Assembly: GCA_041940025.1 (NCBI GenBank)
Contig: JBGTSY010000001.1
Location: 124,001 to 188,000 of the forward strand
Length of the DNA: 64,000 nt
Direction of reading: 5' to 3'
Origin: UBA5859 sp041940025
Lineage (GTDB): Bacteria; Pseudomonadota; Gammaproteobacteria; UBA5859
Below the pieces are notes generated by a model. That model saw only the letters and a program-made list of their open reading frames with translations, was not told the DNA's origin and ran no database searches. Shown here one piece after another: positions 35,264 to 43,610 of the stretch. The translations under genes and the position numbers were made by a program. How positions within the stretch are numbered: the first letter of the stretch is position 1; the number at the start of each line of letters is the position of its first letter.

Positions 35264-35962
35264 ATGAAACAGGTTTTTCATCGCCTACTACCCCAATCCT
35301 GTTTTCTTTGTGGCTACCCCCAAGCGAACAGAGCACTGTGTGATGCCTGTTTGCATCAACTCCCTAAGATCTCCAATCCCTGTTTTCGCTGTGGCCTACC
35401 GTTGCCATCACCGGGGAGCTGTGGTGCCTGTCTGGCAGCGCCGCCCCCATTTCAGCGTACTTTTTGTCTTTGGCAATATCGATGGCCGACTGATGTGCTG
35501 ATCCAGGGATTTAAGTTTCATGCACGTTTTGAATTGTTACCCCTATTCGCCAATCAATTGGCGAGTCGAATCCAGCAATCCGGCCCGCCCTATCCCACCG
35601 CATTGGTGCCAGTACCACTCTCCAGCGAACGACTAAAAGAGCGAGGATTCAATCAATCCCGCTTGTTGGCGAATAGTCTCACATCATTATTACCCAACCA
35701 TCCTGAACACATTCACGTGGGTCGCCGTCATCAAGAGACACATCAAACTGATCTGCCGGCCAAACACCGAATGAACAATTTAAAAAATGCGTTTTATCTC
35801 ACCCATGCCACTAATCATCATCATGTCGCCATTGTAGATGATGTAATCACTACCACGGCGACGATAAAATCATTGGCACAACTGTTAACTAATAGTGGCA
35901 TCCAACAGATCGATGTTTGGGCGATTGCGCGTACACCTAATATTAAGAAAGGGATATCTTAG
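35264..35962 (+). CDS. comF: ComF/GntX-family phosphoribosyltransferase-like protein
   Basis: ComF family proteins have an N-terminal zinc-finger-like Cys region and a PRTase fold; they support DNA uptake in competent bacteria. Cys pairs are CFLCG, CDAC, CFRCG and CGAC within the first 65 residues. The PRPP-binding loop is VAIVDDVITTTAT near residue 190, and the family segment LKERGFNQSRLLA is near 125. The start is ATG 35264 (MKQVFHRLLPQ, 232 residues); upstream in-frame codons fall inside the bio operator. Divergence from bioB is conserved in gammaproteobacteria. Confidence 0.9.
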   Translation: MKQVFHRLLPQSCFLCGYPQANRALCDACLHQLPKISNPCFRCGLPLPSPGSCGACLAAPPPFQRTFCLWQYRWPTDVLIQGFKFHARFELLPLFANQLASRIQQSGPPYPTALVPVPLSSERLKERGFNQSRLLANSLTSLLPNHPEHIHVGRRHQETHQTDLPAKHRMNNLKNAFYLTHATNHHHVAIVDDVITTTATIKSLAQLLTNSGIQQIDVWAIARTPNIKKGIS

Positions 35963-36592
35963 ATGGATAAGGCAGAAAATATATTGGCCGAAATTAAAAA
36001 ACTCGAAAAAGAATTAAAAGAAGAAATACAACGGAAGCAACACCATTTTTTCTACACAATCAAAGATCGAAAAGTACATTTCGAGGAAGAAGCCAAGGCT
36101 TACCATAAAACCTTAGCCACCAACTTACACACCTATATTTTTAACGCTTCATTCGCCAATATGATGACTGCGCCTATCGTATGGGCGTGTCTTTTTCCAG
36201 CACTGTTATTGGATTTGGTGGTCTCTTTCTATCAATTCTCCTGTTTCAGAATCTACGGGATCCCTAAAGTGACGCGCAGTGACTATATTGTTATCGATAG
36301 ACACACATTAAGATACCTGAACACCATCGAAAAATTGAATTGTATCTATTGTGGATATTTTAATGGATTGATTGCTTATATTCAGGAGATAGCAGCTAGA
36401 ACTGAGCAATATTGGTGTCCCATCAAACACGCTAAAAAACTAAAAACAATTCATAATCATTATCCTAAATTCCTAGAGTTTGGTGAATGTGATAAGTATC
36501 AGCAAAATTTACAGATTTTACGTCAGGATTTAAAAAAATTAGCCGACGACCAGGATAACCCATCGAAAATCTCTGAAACCACGCCCAAATAA
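35963..36592 (+). CDS. unknown membrane protein with N-terminal coiled coil
   Basis: The 209-residue protein starts immediately after the comF stop. Residues 1-35 form a charged coiled coil (ILAEIKKLEKELKEEIQRKQ). Helices at about 62-95 look membrane-embedded (MMTAPIVWACLFPALLLDLVV). The C-terminal half contains a CIYCGYFNGLIAY segment near 128-140, YWCPIKHAKK near 151-160 and a further Cys. The Cys arrangement could bind metal. I do not recognise a function. The abutting start suggests co-expression with comF. Confidence 0.75.
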   Translation: MDKAENILAEIKKLEKELKEEIQRKQHHFFYTIKDRKVHFEEEAKAYHKTLATNLHTYIFNASFANMMTAPIVWACLFPALLLDLVVSFYQFSCFRIYGIPKVTRSDYIVIDRHTLRYLNTIEKLNCIYCGYFNGLIAYIQEIAARTEQYWCPIKHAKKLKTIHNHYPKFLEFGECDKYQQNLQILRQDLKKLADDQDNPSKISETTPK

Positions 36593-36625
36593 GTGCAGAC
36601 GTTTAACTGTGACAGATGACTTAAG

Positions 36626-36666
36626 TTAGCACCTGTCTTTTCGATAAGAATGGTGCTAATTTTTCT
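36626..36666 (+). terminator. terminator after the comF-unknown pair
   Basis: TTAGCACC and GGTGCTAA pair around an 18-base loop and are followed by TTTTTC, a rho-independent terminator for rightward transcription. It overlaps the stop codon of the convergent uup gene. Confidence 0.7.
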
Positions 36667-38554
36667 TTATCAGCTTCTCTAATTCTTCCCAGCGTTGGAA
36701 GACTGCTTGTAAATTTTCTTCCAGTTCATCCAGGCGCTTCTTCAAATTCACTATCGATTGAGGATCTGACTTGTAACAATCCGGATCGCTCAATTTGCAT
36801 TGTATGCCATCTATCTCCTGTTCCAGAGACTCAATTCGATCCGGTAACTGTTGTCGTTCACGTTCCTGCTTGTAACTCAGTTTGACTGGATTAGCAGACT
36901 TTTTCTCTTTAGGGAGATTTTTTTGTGCGGTTTTATCTTGATTGACTTTGACCTTATTTGTTCTTCGAGCGGTGCGTTGCCTCAACATATCTTCATAACC
37001 GCCTATGTATTCAGTCACTTTTCCGTCTCCTTCAAACAACCAAATACTTGTGGCAATGCGATCAATAAATTCCCTATCATGACTCACTAGAAATAAGGTT
37101 CCACTAAAAGCAACTAACATAGACTCTAACACTTCAAGTGTTTCAATATCCAAGTCATTCGTGGGTTCATCCAACACCAATAAATTAGCAGGTTTAGAGA
37201 GGATCTTAGCTAAGACTAAGCGATTGCGTTCACCACCAGACAACACCTTGATCGGACTTCTTACTGCTTGGGGAGAAAAGAGAAAATCTTGTAAATAACC
37301 CATGATGTGGCGCTGAGTACCGGCCACATCAATCTGCGTGCGGCCTTCACCTACAAAATCTAAAGGAGTCATCTCTTCATCCAGTTGTTGCTGCAATTGT
37401 TCAAAATAGGCCAACTGGATATTTGTGCCTTCACGGATCTGCCCACTACTGGGTGATAACTCTTTTAATAATAATTTGATTAGCGTGCTTTTTCCGCAAC
37501 CATTGGCACCCACTAGTGCAATTTTATCTCCTCGACACACGTCACAAGAAAAATTTTTAATAACTGGATTTTGATTGGCGTAGTGATATGACAGCCCCTC
37601 GACTTCCATCACTCGTTTGCCTGAAACAAGATCGCTATCCACTCTTAGGTTGGTTTTCCCCATTCTTGTTCGACGGGCGCGTCTGGACTCTCTTAACTGT
37701 TGCAGCGCGCGAACTCGTCCTTGGTCCCGCGTTCTACGCGCTTTAATTCCTTTTCTAATCCAAGCTTCTTCGGAGGCTAATTTTTTATCTGCTAACTTAA
37801 ATTCATTTTCCTCCTCAAGCAGTGATTTCTGTTTTCGCTTTAAATAGTTTTGATAATTTCCCTGCCAACTCAACAGTTGGCCCCTATCTATTTCAACCAC
37901 ACGTCGAGCTAGTCGTTCAACAAAACGCCTATCATGCGAAATAAATATCACAGAACCGGGGAATTTCCCTAAATAGGTTTCCAGCCATCCGATCTGCTCT
38001 ATATCCAAATGATTGGTAGGTTCGTCTAATAAGAGCAAATCGGGTTCAGAAACAAGCGCCCGAGCCAAAAGCGCTCTTCGTTTCACGCCCCCTGAAAGCG
38101 TGGCAAAATCAGCGTCCCTGTCCAAATCTAACTGTTGTATCACTTTACCCACCCTGGCGTTTAGTGACCAACCCCCTTCCAGTTCTATTTGATCATGTAA
38201 TTTTTCTAGTTGCTTTAACTGTTGACCAGCTTGCACAGAACCACTGAGCGCCACATAGTTCGCAATTTTTTCACCCAGTACACCCAAACCGCCCAATACC
38301 ATTTGGTATACCGTCACATTCTCTACGCCAGGAAGGGTCTGATCTAACAGTGCTATCCTGAGTCCAGATTTGATATGTACCTCACCTTCATCGGGTATCA
38401 CACGCTTGGCCAATATTTTAAGTAATGAGGATTTACCGACGCCATTACGCCCCACCAAAGCGATGCGTTCATTGGCTTCAACAGTTAAGTGCGCTCTGTC
38501 CAATAATGTTGGACCGCCAAAACTAAGGCTCACATTAGTCAGTGTTAACCACAT
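36656..38554 (-). CDS. uup: ABC-F ATPase Uup
   Basis: Uup is a soluble ABC-F protein with two ATPase domains and a C-terminal coiled coil; it influences transposon excision, replication-repair and ribosome function. Walker A motifs are GRNGVGKSS near residue 36 and GANGCGKST near 352. The signature sequences are LSGGVKRRA and LSGGERNRL, and the Walker B segments are LLLLDEPTNHLD and LLVLDEPTNDLD. The coiled-coil tail at about 560-630 (LEQEIDGIQCKL) separates Uup from EttA. Length (632) is typical. Confidence 0.93.
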   Translation of the reverse strand: MWLTLTNVSLSFGGPTLLDRAHLTVEANERIALVGRNGVGKSSLLKILAKRVIPDEGEVHIKSGLRIALLDQTLPGVENVTVYQMVLGGLGVLGEKIANYVALSGSVQAGQQLKQLEKLHDQIELEGGWSLNARVGKVIQQLDLDRDADFATLSGGVKRRALLARALVSEPDLLLLDEPTNHLDIEQIGWLETYLGKFPGSVIFISHDRRFVERLARRVVEIDRGQLLSWQGNYQNYLKRKQKSLLEEENEFKLADKKLASEEAWIRKGIKARRTRDQGRVRALQQLRESRRARRTRMGKTNLRVDSDLVSGKRVMEVEGLSYHYANQNPVIKNFSCDVCRGDKIALVGANGCGKSTLIKLLLKELSPSSGQIREGTNIQLAYFEQLQQQLDEEMTPLDFVGEGRTQIDVAGTQRHIMGYLQDFLFSPQAVRSPIKVLSGGERNRLVLAKILSKPANLLVLDEPTNDLDIETLEVLESMLVAFSGTLFLVSHDREFIDRIATSIWLFEGDGKVTEYIGGYEDMLRQRTARRTNKVKVNQDKTAQKNLPKEKKSANPVKLSYKQERERQQLPDRIESLEQEIDGIQCKLSDPDCYKSDPQSIVNLKKRLDELEENLQAVFQRWEELEKLIKKN

Positions 38555-38586
38555 GGGAAATTTACTTAATTGAGATTAAAGATGGT

Positions 38587-38973
38587 TTATTCACTTGGTT
38601 CACGAATCGGCTGAACCATAGGCGGCTGCTGTGATTGAATTTTGATTCCAGGAATGTATTTTTTACCCCACACTACTATCTCTTGTAAGACTGGAAGCAG
38701 ATCTTCACCTTTTGTTGTGAGTTCATAACAATAACGTAGTGGCTGAGTATTGTAGGGCAATCGTCGAATAATTCCTTCTTCTTCTAAACGACTCAGACGA
38801 TTCGCAAGAATATTTGTAGAAATACCCTCCGGTGACTGAGAAAATTCTTTAAAAGTGCGCTTGCCTAGATAGATATCACGAATAATTAACAGACTCCAAC
38901 GATCGCCAATGATGTCGAGCACATTAGTCACGGGACATCTTGAACGACTATATAACGCTTCACTGTCTGTCAT
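38587..38973 (-). CDS. HxlR-family transcriptional regulator
   Basis: This is a winged-helix regulator of the HxlR/MarR-like group. The N-terminal CPVTNVLDIIGDRWSLLIIRDI motif is diagnostic, followed by FKEFSQSPEGISTNILANRL and the wing near RYCYELTTKGEDLLP. The Cys at about residue 13 may be a redox sensor, as in some members. I use ATG 38973; a TTG at 38985 is an in-frame alternative. No divergent target gene of good quality lies upstream, so its target is unknown. Confidence 0.9.
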   Translation of the reverse strand: MTDSEALYSRSRCPVTNVLDIIGDRWSLLIIRDIYLGKRTFKEFSQSPEGISTNILANRLSRLEEEGIIRRLPYNTQPLRYCYELTTKGEDLLPVLQEIVVWGKKYIPGIKIQSQQPPMVQPIREPSE

Positions 38974-39233
38974 AACCACTCTCAACGCACACCAATTTTT
39001 TCAGTATCATAGACGGCACAGTACATATCATACCGCAAAAGGAGTCTGCTACTAAAAACAAACATTGACTCAGCGGTGGCAGCGATGCAGAACCATCAAC
39101 TGATTTTTCTCGCCGCTGTTCTATACAGGAACAAGATCTTATGTACACTTAACCGCTTGAGACGATCCCCAGAAAAATACCAACGGCTATCGAGTACAGA
39201 GTTGGGGCAGGCAGAGTGACGAGCACAATTGAA

Positions 39234-39605
39234 CTAGCGCTCTATCTCTCTTTTTTGTGCCGCACCGGTTCGCCAAAAAAAGTAGCCATGAATGTCTCTA
39301 CAAATTTCGGCAACCAATTTCGACAACTCAGCCGAAGATTTCAAGGGCCTATATTCACACCATTTCAAGTCGTTACGCTGCCAGTACAGAATCCAAAGCT
39401 GCTGCGCCACGTCGAATTCGATTCTGGCCACACCGATACGCTCATCCCCTGTTGGGGTAATACGAGTATAAAAAATATCTATACTGGATTCCCCGATCAA
39501 ATAATCTAAGCCAGGATCTTCCTCCTTTTGGTGGGCCAACATTCGTTCTGTTAATGGCTCTAAGTCGCGCTTGATTCGTTGTCGTTCTATTTCTGTAAAA
39601 GGCAT
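39234..39605 (-). CDS. DUF3024-family protein
   Basis: This 123-residue soluble protein matches DUF3024 by its IDIFYTRITP strand, the ARIEFDVAQQLWILYWQRNDLKWCEYRP core and the ending near CRDIHGYFFW. I start at ATG 39605 (MPFTEIERQRIKRDL), since upstream residues of the same frame look non-coding. It lies 32 bases after ubiA on the same strand. The function of the family is unknown. Confidence 0.75.
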   Translation of the reverse strand: MPFTEIERQRIKRDLEPLTERMLAHQKEEDPGLDYLIGESSIDIFYTRITPTGDERIGVARIEFDVAQQLWILYWQRNDLKWCEYRPLKSSAELSKLVAEICRDIHGYFFWRTGAAQKREIER

Positions 39606-39637
39606 AAATTGGCACCCTATATTCAATTCTCAATGCA

Positions 39638-40516
39638 TCAACTCATTTGATATCCTAATAACAAACCGATAACGATCACTAAACCGAACCAATGGCTCAC
39701 CAAAAAAGCTTTGAAACACTGTTTCGGTAGTTGATCTTTAATTAGATATTGTTGATAGAGGAAGTTCCCTGCACCAAGCAGTAAAAACAGGTAAAACGCA
39801 GGATGTAAGTTGAGATAGTTGGCGAGCCCATACAACAACAAACAGACTATCAGCTGCAACCCGCCAATCACGATACGGTCATAGGCACCAAACAAAATCG
39901 CGCTAGATTTAACGCCAGCCTGCAAATCGTCTTCACGATCCACCATGGCGTACATAGTGTCATAGATAACCGCCCATAATACTGTCACTAAATAGAGCCA
40001 CCAGGTTTCAAGAGGCAATGCCCGTTGATGCGCCATAAATGCCATGGGGATCGCCCAACCAAAAGCAGCACCTAAATAGACTTGGGGTAAATGCGTCACC
40101 CGTTTAGTAAAAGGATAGGTCACTGCTAAAAACACCGCGCCTAAGGAAAGCCATCGAGTCGGCCAGTTCAGAAACAGCAATAAGGGCGCGGTGAAAGCTA
40201 AAATACCTAAAAAAAGCCATAAAGCTTCGCCAGGAGACACGTCTGCGTTAGCGATAGGACGCTCTTTGGTACGCGTCACCTTAGGATCAATATCCCTGTC
40301 CACCAGATCATTCACCACACAACCGGCGGAGCGCATTAAAAACACACCTAAAATAAAAACAATCGTCAGCGACAGATCTGGCCGACCATTGCCAGCTGCG
40401 ACTAATCCCCAAACGGTTGGCCATAACAATAGATAGATGCCAATGGGTTTATCCAACCGCATTAACCGCGCATAAGAACCTAAACGTCCCTGCCAGGGAA
40501 AAACAGAAGCTTGCAT
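39638..40516 (-). CDS. ubiA: 4-hydroxybenzoate polyprenyltransferase
   Basis: UbiA attaches the polyprenyl chain to 4-hydroxybenzoate in ubiquinone synthesis. The 292-residue membrane protein has about nine helices. The first Asp motif is NDLVDRDIDPKVTRTKERPIA near residue 69 and the second is YDTMYAMVDREDD near 186. It begins directly after the ubiC stop, and the pair supplies the ring and prenylation steps for the respiratory quinone used by the oxidases nearby. Confidence 0.96.
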   Translation of the reverse strand: MQASVFPWQGRLGSYARLMRLDKPIGIYLLLWPTVWGLVAAGNGRPDLSLTIVFILGVFLMRSAGCVVNDLVDRDIDPKVTRTKERPIANADVSPGEALWLFLGILAFTAPLLLFLNWPTRWLSLGAVFLAVTYPFTKRVTHLPQVYLGAAFGWAIPMAFMAHQRALPLETWWLYLVTVLWAVIYDTMYAMVDREDDLQAGVKSSAILFGAYDRIVIGGLQLIVCLLLYGLANYLNLHPAFYLFLLLGAGNFLYQQYLIKDQLPKQCFKAFLVSHWFGLVIVIGLLLGYQMS

Positions 40517-41080
40517 TTAAATCGGTACTCCATTTGGTAAAAAATATTCAGCCACCAAAAGAGGATCTGACCCCAACTTGAATAGAGATCGACGTCCCCA
40601 GACGCCCTCCGGCTTTTCTGGAACGCACGCAGTCACTTTCTTGAATAGTTTTTGTTGTGGCCTCAAACAGGTAATTTCAATTGGTCCTCGATGCATTTTG
40701 GGGTCGGCAAATAATGCTGCTCCCAGAGGTTTATTGCCTAACATTAACAGATAATGATGTTTTTGTACCGTTAATGCCGGAATCACCGTACGCGCAAAAA
40801 CCATTGGGTGCTCGCAACAATAGAGAATCACTTCGCGCACATACGCACACTCTGCCCCTCCCAATTGTAGAACTCGGCGTTCATTCAGTTCCACATGTTG
40901 CCATACCCTTCGTTGCACTTCGACACGAAATTCATCGGCACAGAGGTCCGTCAAACGTTGAGTTAAGGATCCTGTATCAAACAACCATGAACGCATCGTT
41001 ATAGCGGGAATACGCGCTCCCCAACAGTGGTGACGCTGAAACCAATGAGGTTCACCTGGTACGACTCGCCTATTAGACAT
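40517..41080 (-). CDS. ubiC: chorismate pyruvate-lyase
   Basis: UbiC cleaves chorismate to 4-hydroxybenzoate and pyruvate. Recognition points are the Arg-containing VREVILYCCEHPMVFARTVIP segment in the middle and the C-terminal GRRSLFKLGSDPLLVAEYFLP. I start at ATG 41080 (MSNRRVVPGEPHW, 187 residues), overlapping the recG end by 8 bases; a TTG at 41104 is the longer alternative. It is followed at once by ubiA. Confidence 0.92.
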   Translation of the reverse strand: MSNRRVVPGEPHWFQRHHCWGARIPAITMRSWLFDTGSLTQRLTDLCADEFRVEVQRRVWQHVELNERRVLQLGGAECAYVREVILYCCEHPMVFARTVIPALTVQKHHYLLMLGNKPLGAALFADPKMHRGPIEITCLRPQQKLFKKVTACVPEKPEGVWGRRSLFKLGSDPLLVAEYFLPNGVPI

Positions 41081-43172
41081 GGCTGTATTGATCTCTGTTT
41101 CCAATCCATCTCTTCATTAACGGAGGAATCAATTGCGGATAAAACTGTTGCATTTTTATTGCAGTATTAGCCACATCGGGTAAACATTTTTGATCACGTA
41201 CTAGATCAGCAATTTTTAATTCCGTTAATCCAGTTTGACGGGTGCCCAATATTTCTCCAGGGCCTCGGATCTCTAGGTCCTTCTGCGCAATCTCAAACCC
41301 ATCCTGCGTATCCCGCATCACCGATAATCGTGCTCTGGCCAGTTCAGACAACGGTTCCTGATAAATCAATAAACAGTAACTTTTTTTATCTCCACGACCG
41401 ACTCGACCTCTTAGCTGATGTAGCTGAGACAATCCTAATCTTTCCGCATTATCAATGATCATTGTATTTGCATTAGGCACATCCACTCCCACCTCTATGA
41501 CCGTGGTGGCCACCAAAATATGTAACTTGCCCAATTTAAATTGTTGCATGATCTTCTGTCGTTCAGCGAACTTCATACGTCCGTGTACCAGACCTATTGT
41601 CAACTCTGGCAATTGTTCCTGCAAAGTCTCGTAAGCCTGTTCCGCTGCTTGAGCCTGCATTAAGTCTGATTCCTCTATCAGAGTACACACCCAATAAACC
41701 TGGCCACCTTCTGTGCACACATGTCTTAGTCTTTCAATCACATCATCACGCCTGCTATTAGACAGCACCATCGTATCAATGGGCTGACGATCCGGGGGTA
41801 GTTCATCGATAATGGACAGATCCAGATCTGCGTAATTCACCATTGCCAAAGTTCTGGGAATAGGTGTCGCGGTCATCACCAGCTGATGCGGCTCTTCTTG
41901 GTTCTCGACACCTTTATTAGTTAAAGCGTATCTTTGACGAACACCAAAACGATGCTGTTCATCGAAGATCACTAGTCCCAGTTTATGGAAGAGTACATCG
42001 CTTTGAAACAGTGCATGTGTTCCTACCACGATTTGGATCTCACCCGCTTGAATGTCACTGATTAAATTTTGCCGCGCGCTATTGCTCAATTTGCCGGTTA
42101 ATAAGCAAACCTGATATCCCAATGGCGCAAACCAACGAGTAAAGTTCTCAAGGTGCTGCTCCGCCAAGATTTCAGTGGGCACCATCAGTGCCGCTTGATA
42201 ACCACTTCGGACGCAACTCTCCGCGGCCAACGCAGCCACCACCGTTTTGCCGGATCCCACATCTCCTTGCACCAACCGATGCATGGGGTGAGGGGCACTT
42301 AAATCATGCAAAATCTCTTGACTCACTCTACTCTGTGCTGAAGTCAAATTAAAACCAAACTGTTCTAACACTTTGCATTCCTCAAGTGCCAGAGGAACCA
42401 TGGCTGGCGCTTGTTTCTCTTTTCTTTTACTTTTCACGTCGTACATGCTGAGTTGATGGGCCACCAGCTCCTCGAATACCAATCGTCTGAATGCGGGATG
42501 TTGGTCCAGTTGACTCAAGCTCTCCACTTCTCGACCGCTTGGACGATGCAACACTCTTAATGCCGCGGTTAGGGAATAAGAAATATCAGGCGGTAAACAT
42601 TCTGCAGGCAAGTAGTCTGCTAAGGCTTCATCTTCTACCTTAGATAGCAAGGTCAATGCTTGTTCGGTCAGTTGGCGTAGGCTGTGCTGACGCAGTCCTT
42701 CTGTAGTCAGATAAATTGGAGTGAGGGTGTCTGACTGAAGAGGTGCGTCCTCTTCTACCTGCTCATACTCCGGATGCACCATTTCGTAACCATTAGGACC
42801 ATGTCTCACTTCACCAAAACATCGTAATAGTTGTCCCTTGTGAATGGCTCTTTGTTGTGCATTGGAAAAATGGAAAAATCTAAGCGTCAGCCGACCGGTA
42901 CCGTCGGATAGTCGCACCAACCAGGCACGACGCCGCGCGAAATGAAGCCGTGACTCCACAACTGTAGCCTGGATAAGGGCCTGTTGACCCAAGCGCAGGC
43001 TCTTCAGTGGATGCAGCCGAGTTCTATCCTGATAGCCTCTCGGCAAATGAAATAACAGATCTAAAACAGTGGACAGACCTAGACGAGCGAGTTGCTCGTT
43101 TAATTTGGGGCCCACTCCCCTTAAATCTAGTAATGGGTACTGTTCGAGATGCGTGCGGATAACACAAACCAT
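41073..43172 (-). CDS. recG: ATP-dependent DNA helicase RecG
   Basis: RecG reverses stalled replication forks and processes Holliday junctions. An N-terminal wedge/OB domain (FHLPRGYQDRT, then RLTLRFFHFSNAQQ) covers residues up to about 250. The helicase core has Walker A GDVGSGKT near 305, the DEQHRFGVRQR box near 400 and the QLRGRVGRGDKKSYC motif near 600. Length (699) is typical. It lies downstream of spoT and ridA, as in the E. coli spoT operon. Confidence 0.96.
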   Translation of the reverse strand: MVCVIRTHLEQYPLLDLRGVGPKLNEQLARLGLSTVLDLLFHLPRGYQDRTRLHPLKSLRLGQQALIQATVVESRLHFARRRAWLVRLSDGTGRLTLRFFHFSNAQQRAIHKGQLLRCFGEVRHGPNGYEMVHPEYEQVEEDAPLQSDTLTPIYLTTEGLRQHSLRQLTEQALTLLSKVEDEALADYLPAECLPPDISYSLTAALRVLHRPSGREVESLSQLDQHPAFRRLVFEELVAHQLSMYDVKSKRKEKQAPAMVPLALEECKVLEQFGFNLTSAQSRVSQEILHDLSAPHPMHRLVQGDVGSGKTVVAALAAESCVRSGYQAALMVPTEILAEQHLENFTRWFAPLGYQVCLLTGKLSNSARQNLISDIQAGEIQIVVGTHALFQSDVLFHKLGLVIFDEQHRFGVRQRYALTNKGVENQEEPHQLVMTATPIPRTLAMVNYADLDLSIIDELPPDRQPIDTMVLSNSRRDDVIERLRHVCTEGGQVYWVCTLIEESDLMQAQAAEQAYETLQEQLPELTIGLVHGRMKFAERQKIMQQFKLGKLHILVATTVIEVGVDVPNANTMIIDNAERLGLSQLHQLRGRVGRGDKKSYCLLIYQEPLSELARARLSVMRDTQDGFEIAQKDLEIRGPGEILGTRQTGLTELKIADLVRDQKCLPDVANTAIKMQQFYPQLIPPLMKRWIGNRDQYSHV

Positions 43173-43184
43173 CTATTCTGCAAA

Positions 43185-43571
43185 TTAATTGGATATCTCC
43201 AATATGCCATCAATTTCCACCTGCGCACCTTTCGGTAAATCCGCCACCCCCAACGCTGCCCGTGCCGGGTAAGGTTCACTAAAGTACGTACCCATCACCT
43301 GATTGACCGTCGCAAAATTACCTAGATCGGTGAGATAGATATTGAGTTTCACTATGTCGTCCAAGGTCCCGCCTGATGCGATTGCAACTGCCTGGAGGTT
43401 TTCAAACACCTGTGCAATTTGATCATTAAACCCACCATCAACCAACTCCATCGACTCTGGAATTAAGGGAATTTGCCCTGAGAGATACACGGTGGTCCCT
43501 ATCTTAACCGCCTGAGAATAGGTGCCGATCGCGGCGGGTGCTTTGTCAGTTTGAATGCTCTTTCTATCCAT
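43185..43571 (-). CDS. ridA: RidA-family enamine/imine deaminase
   Basis: RidA clears reactive 2-aminoacrylate by hydrolysis. The 128-residue YjgF/YER057c fold shows IGTYSQAVK, YLSGQIPLIP, and the Arg in PYPARAALGVADLPKGAQVEID near the C-terminus that contacts the substrate carboxylate. It sits between spoT and recG, an arrangement common in gammaproteobacteria. Confidence 0.94.
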   Translation of the reverse strand: MDRKSIQTDKAPAAIGTYSQAVKIGTTVYLSGQIPLIPESMELVDGGFNDQIAQVFENLQAVAIASGGTLDDIVKLNIYLTDLGNFATVNQVMGTYFSEPYPARAALGVADLPKGAQVEIDGILEISN

Positions 43572-43610
43572 TAGAATCCTCAGTTCGTTCGATATAACCT
43601 ATTGATAAAA

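Noticed and set aside
39085..39219. Possible 44-residue gene starting MQNHQLIFLAAVLYRNK upstream of the HxlR gene
   Set aside because: No ribosome site, no recognisable family and short length; likely chance.
39216..39509. Plus-strand open frame opposite the DUF3024 gene
   Set aside because: The minus strand encodes a recognisable DUF3024 protein; the plus frame has no family features.
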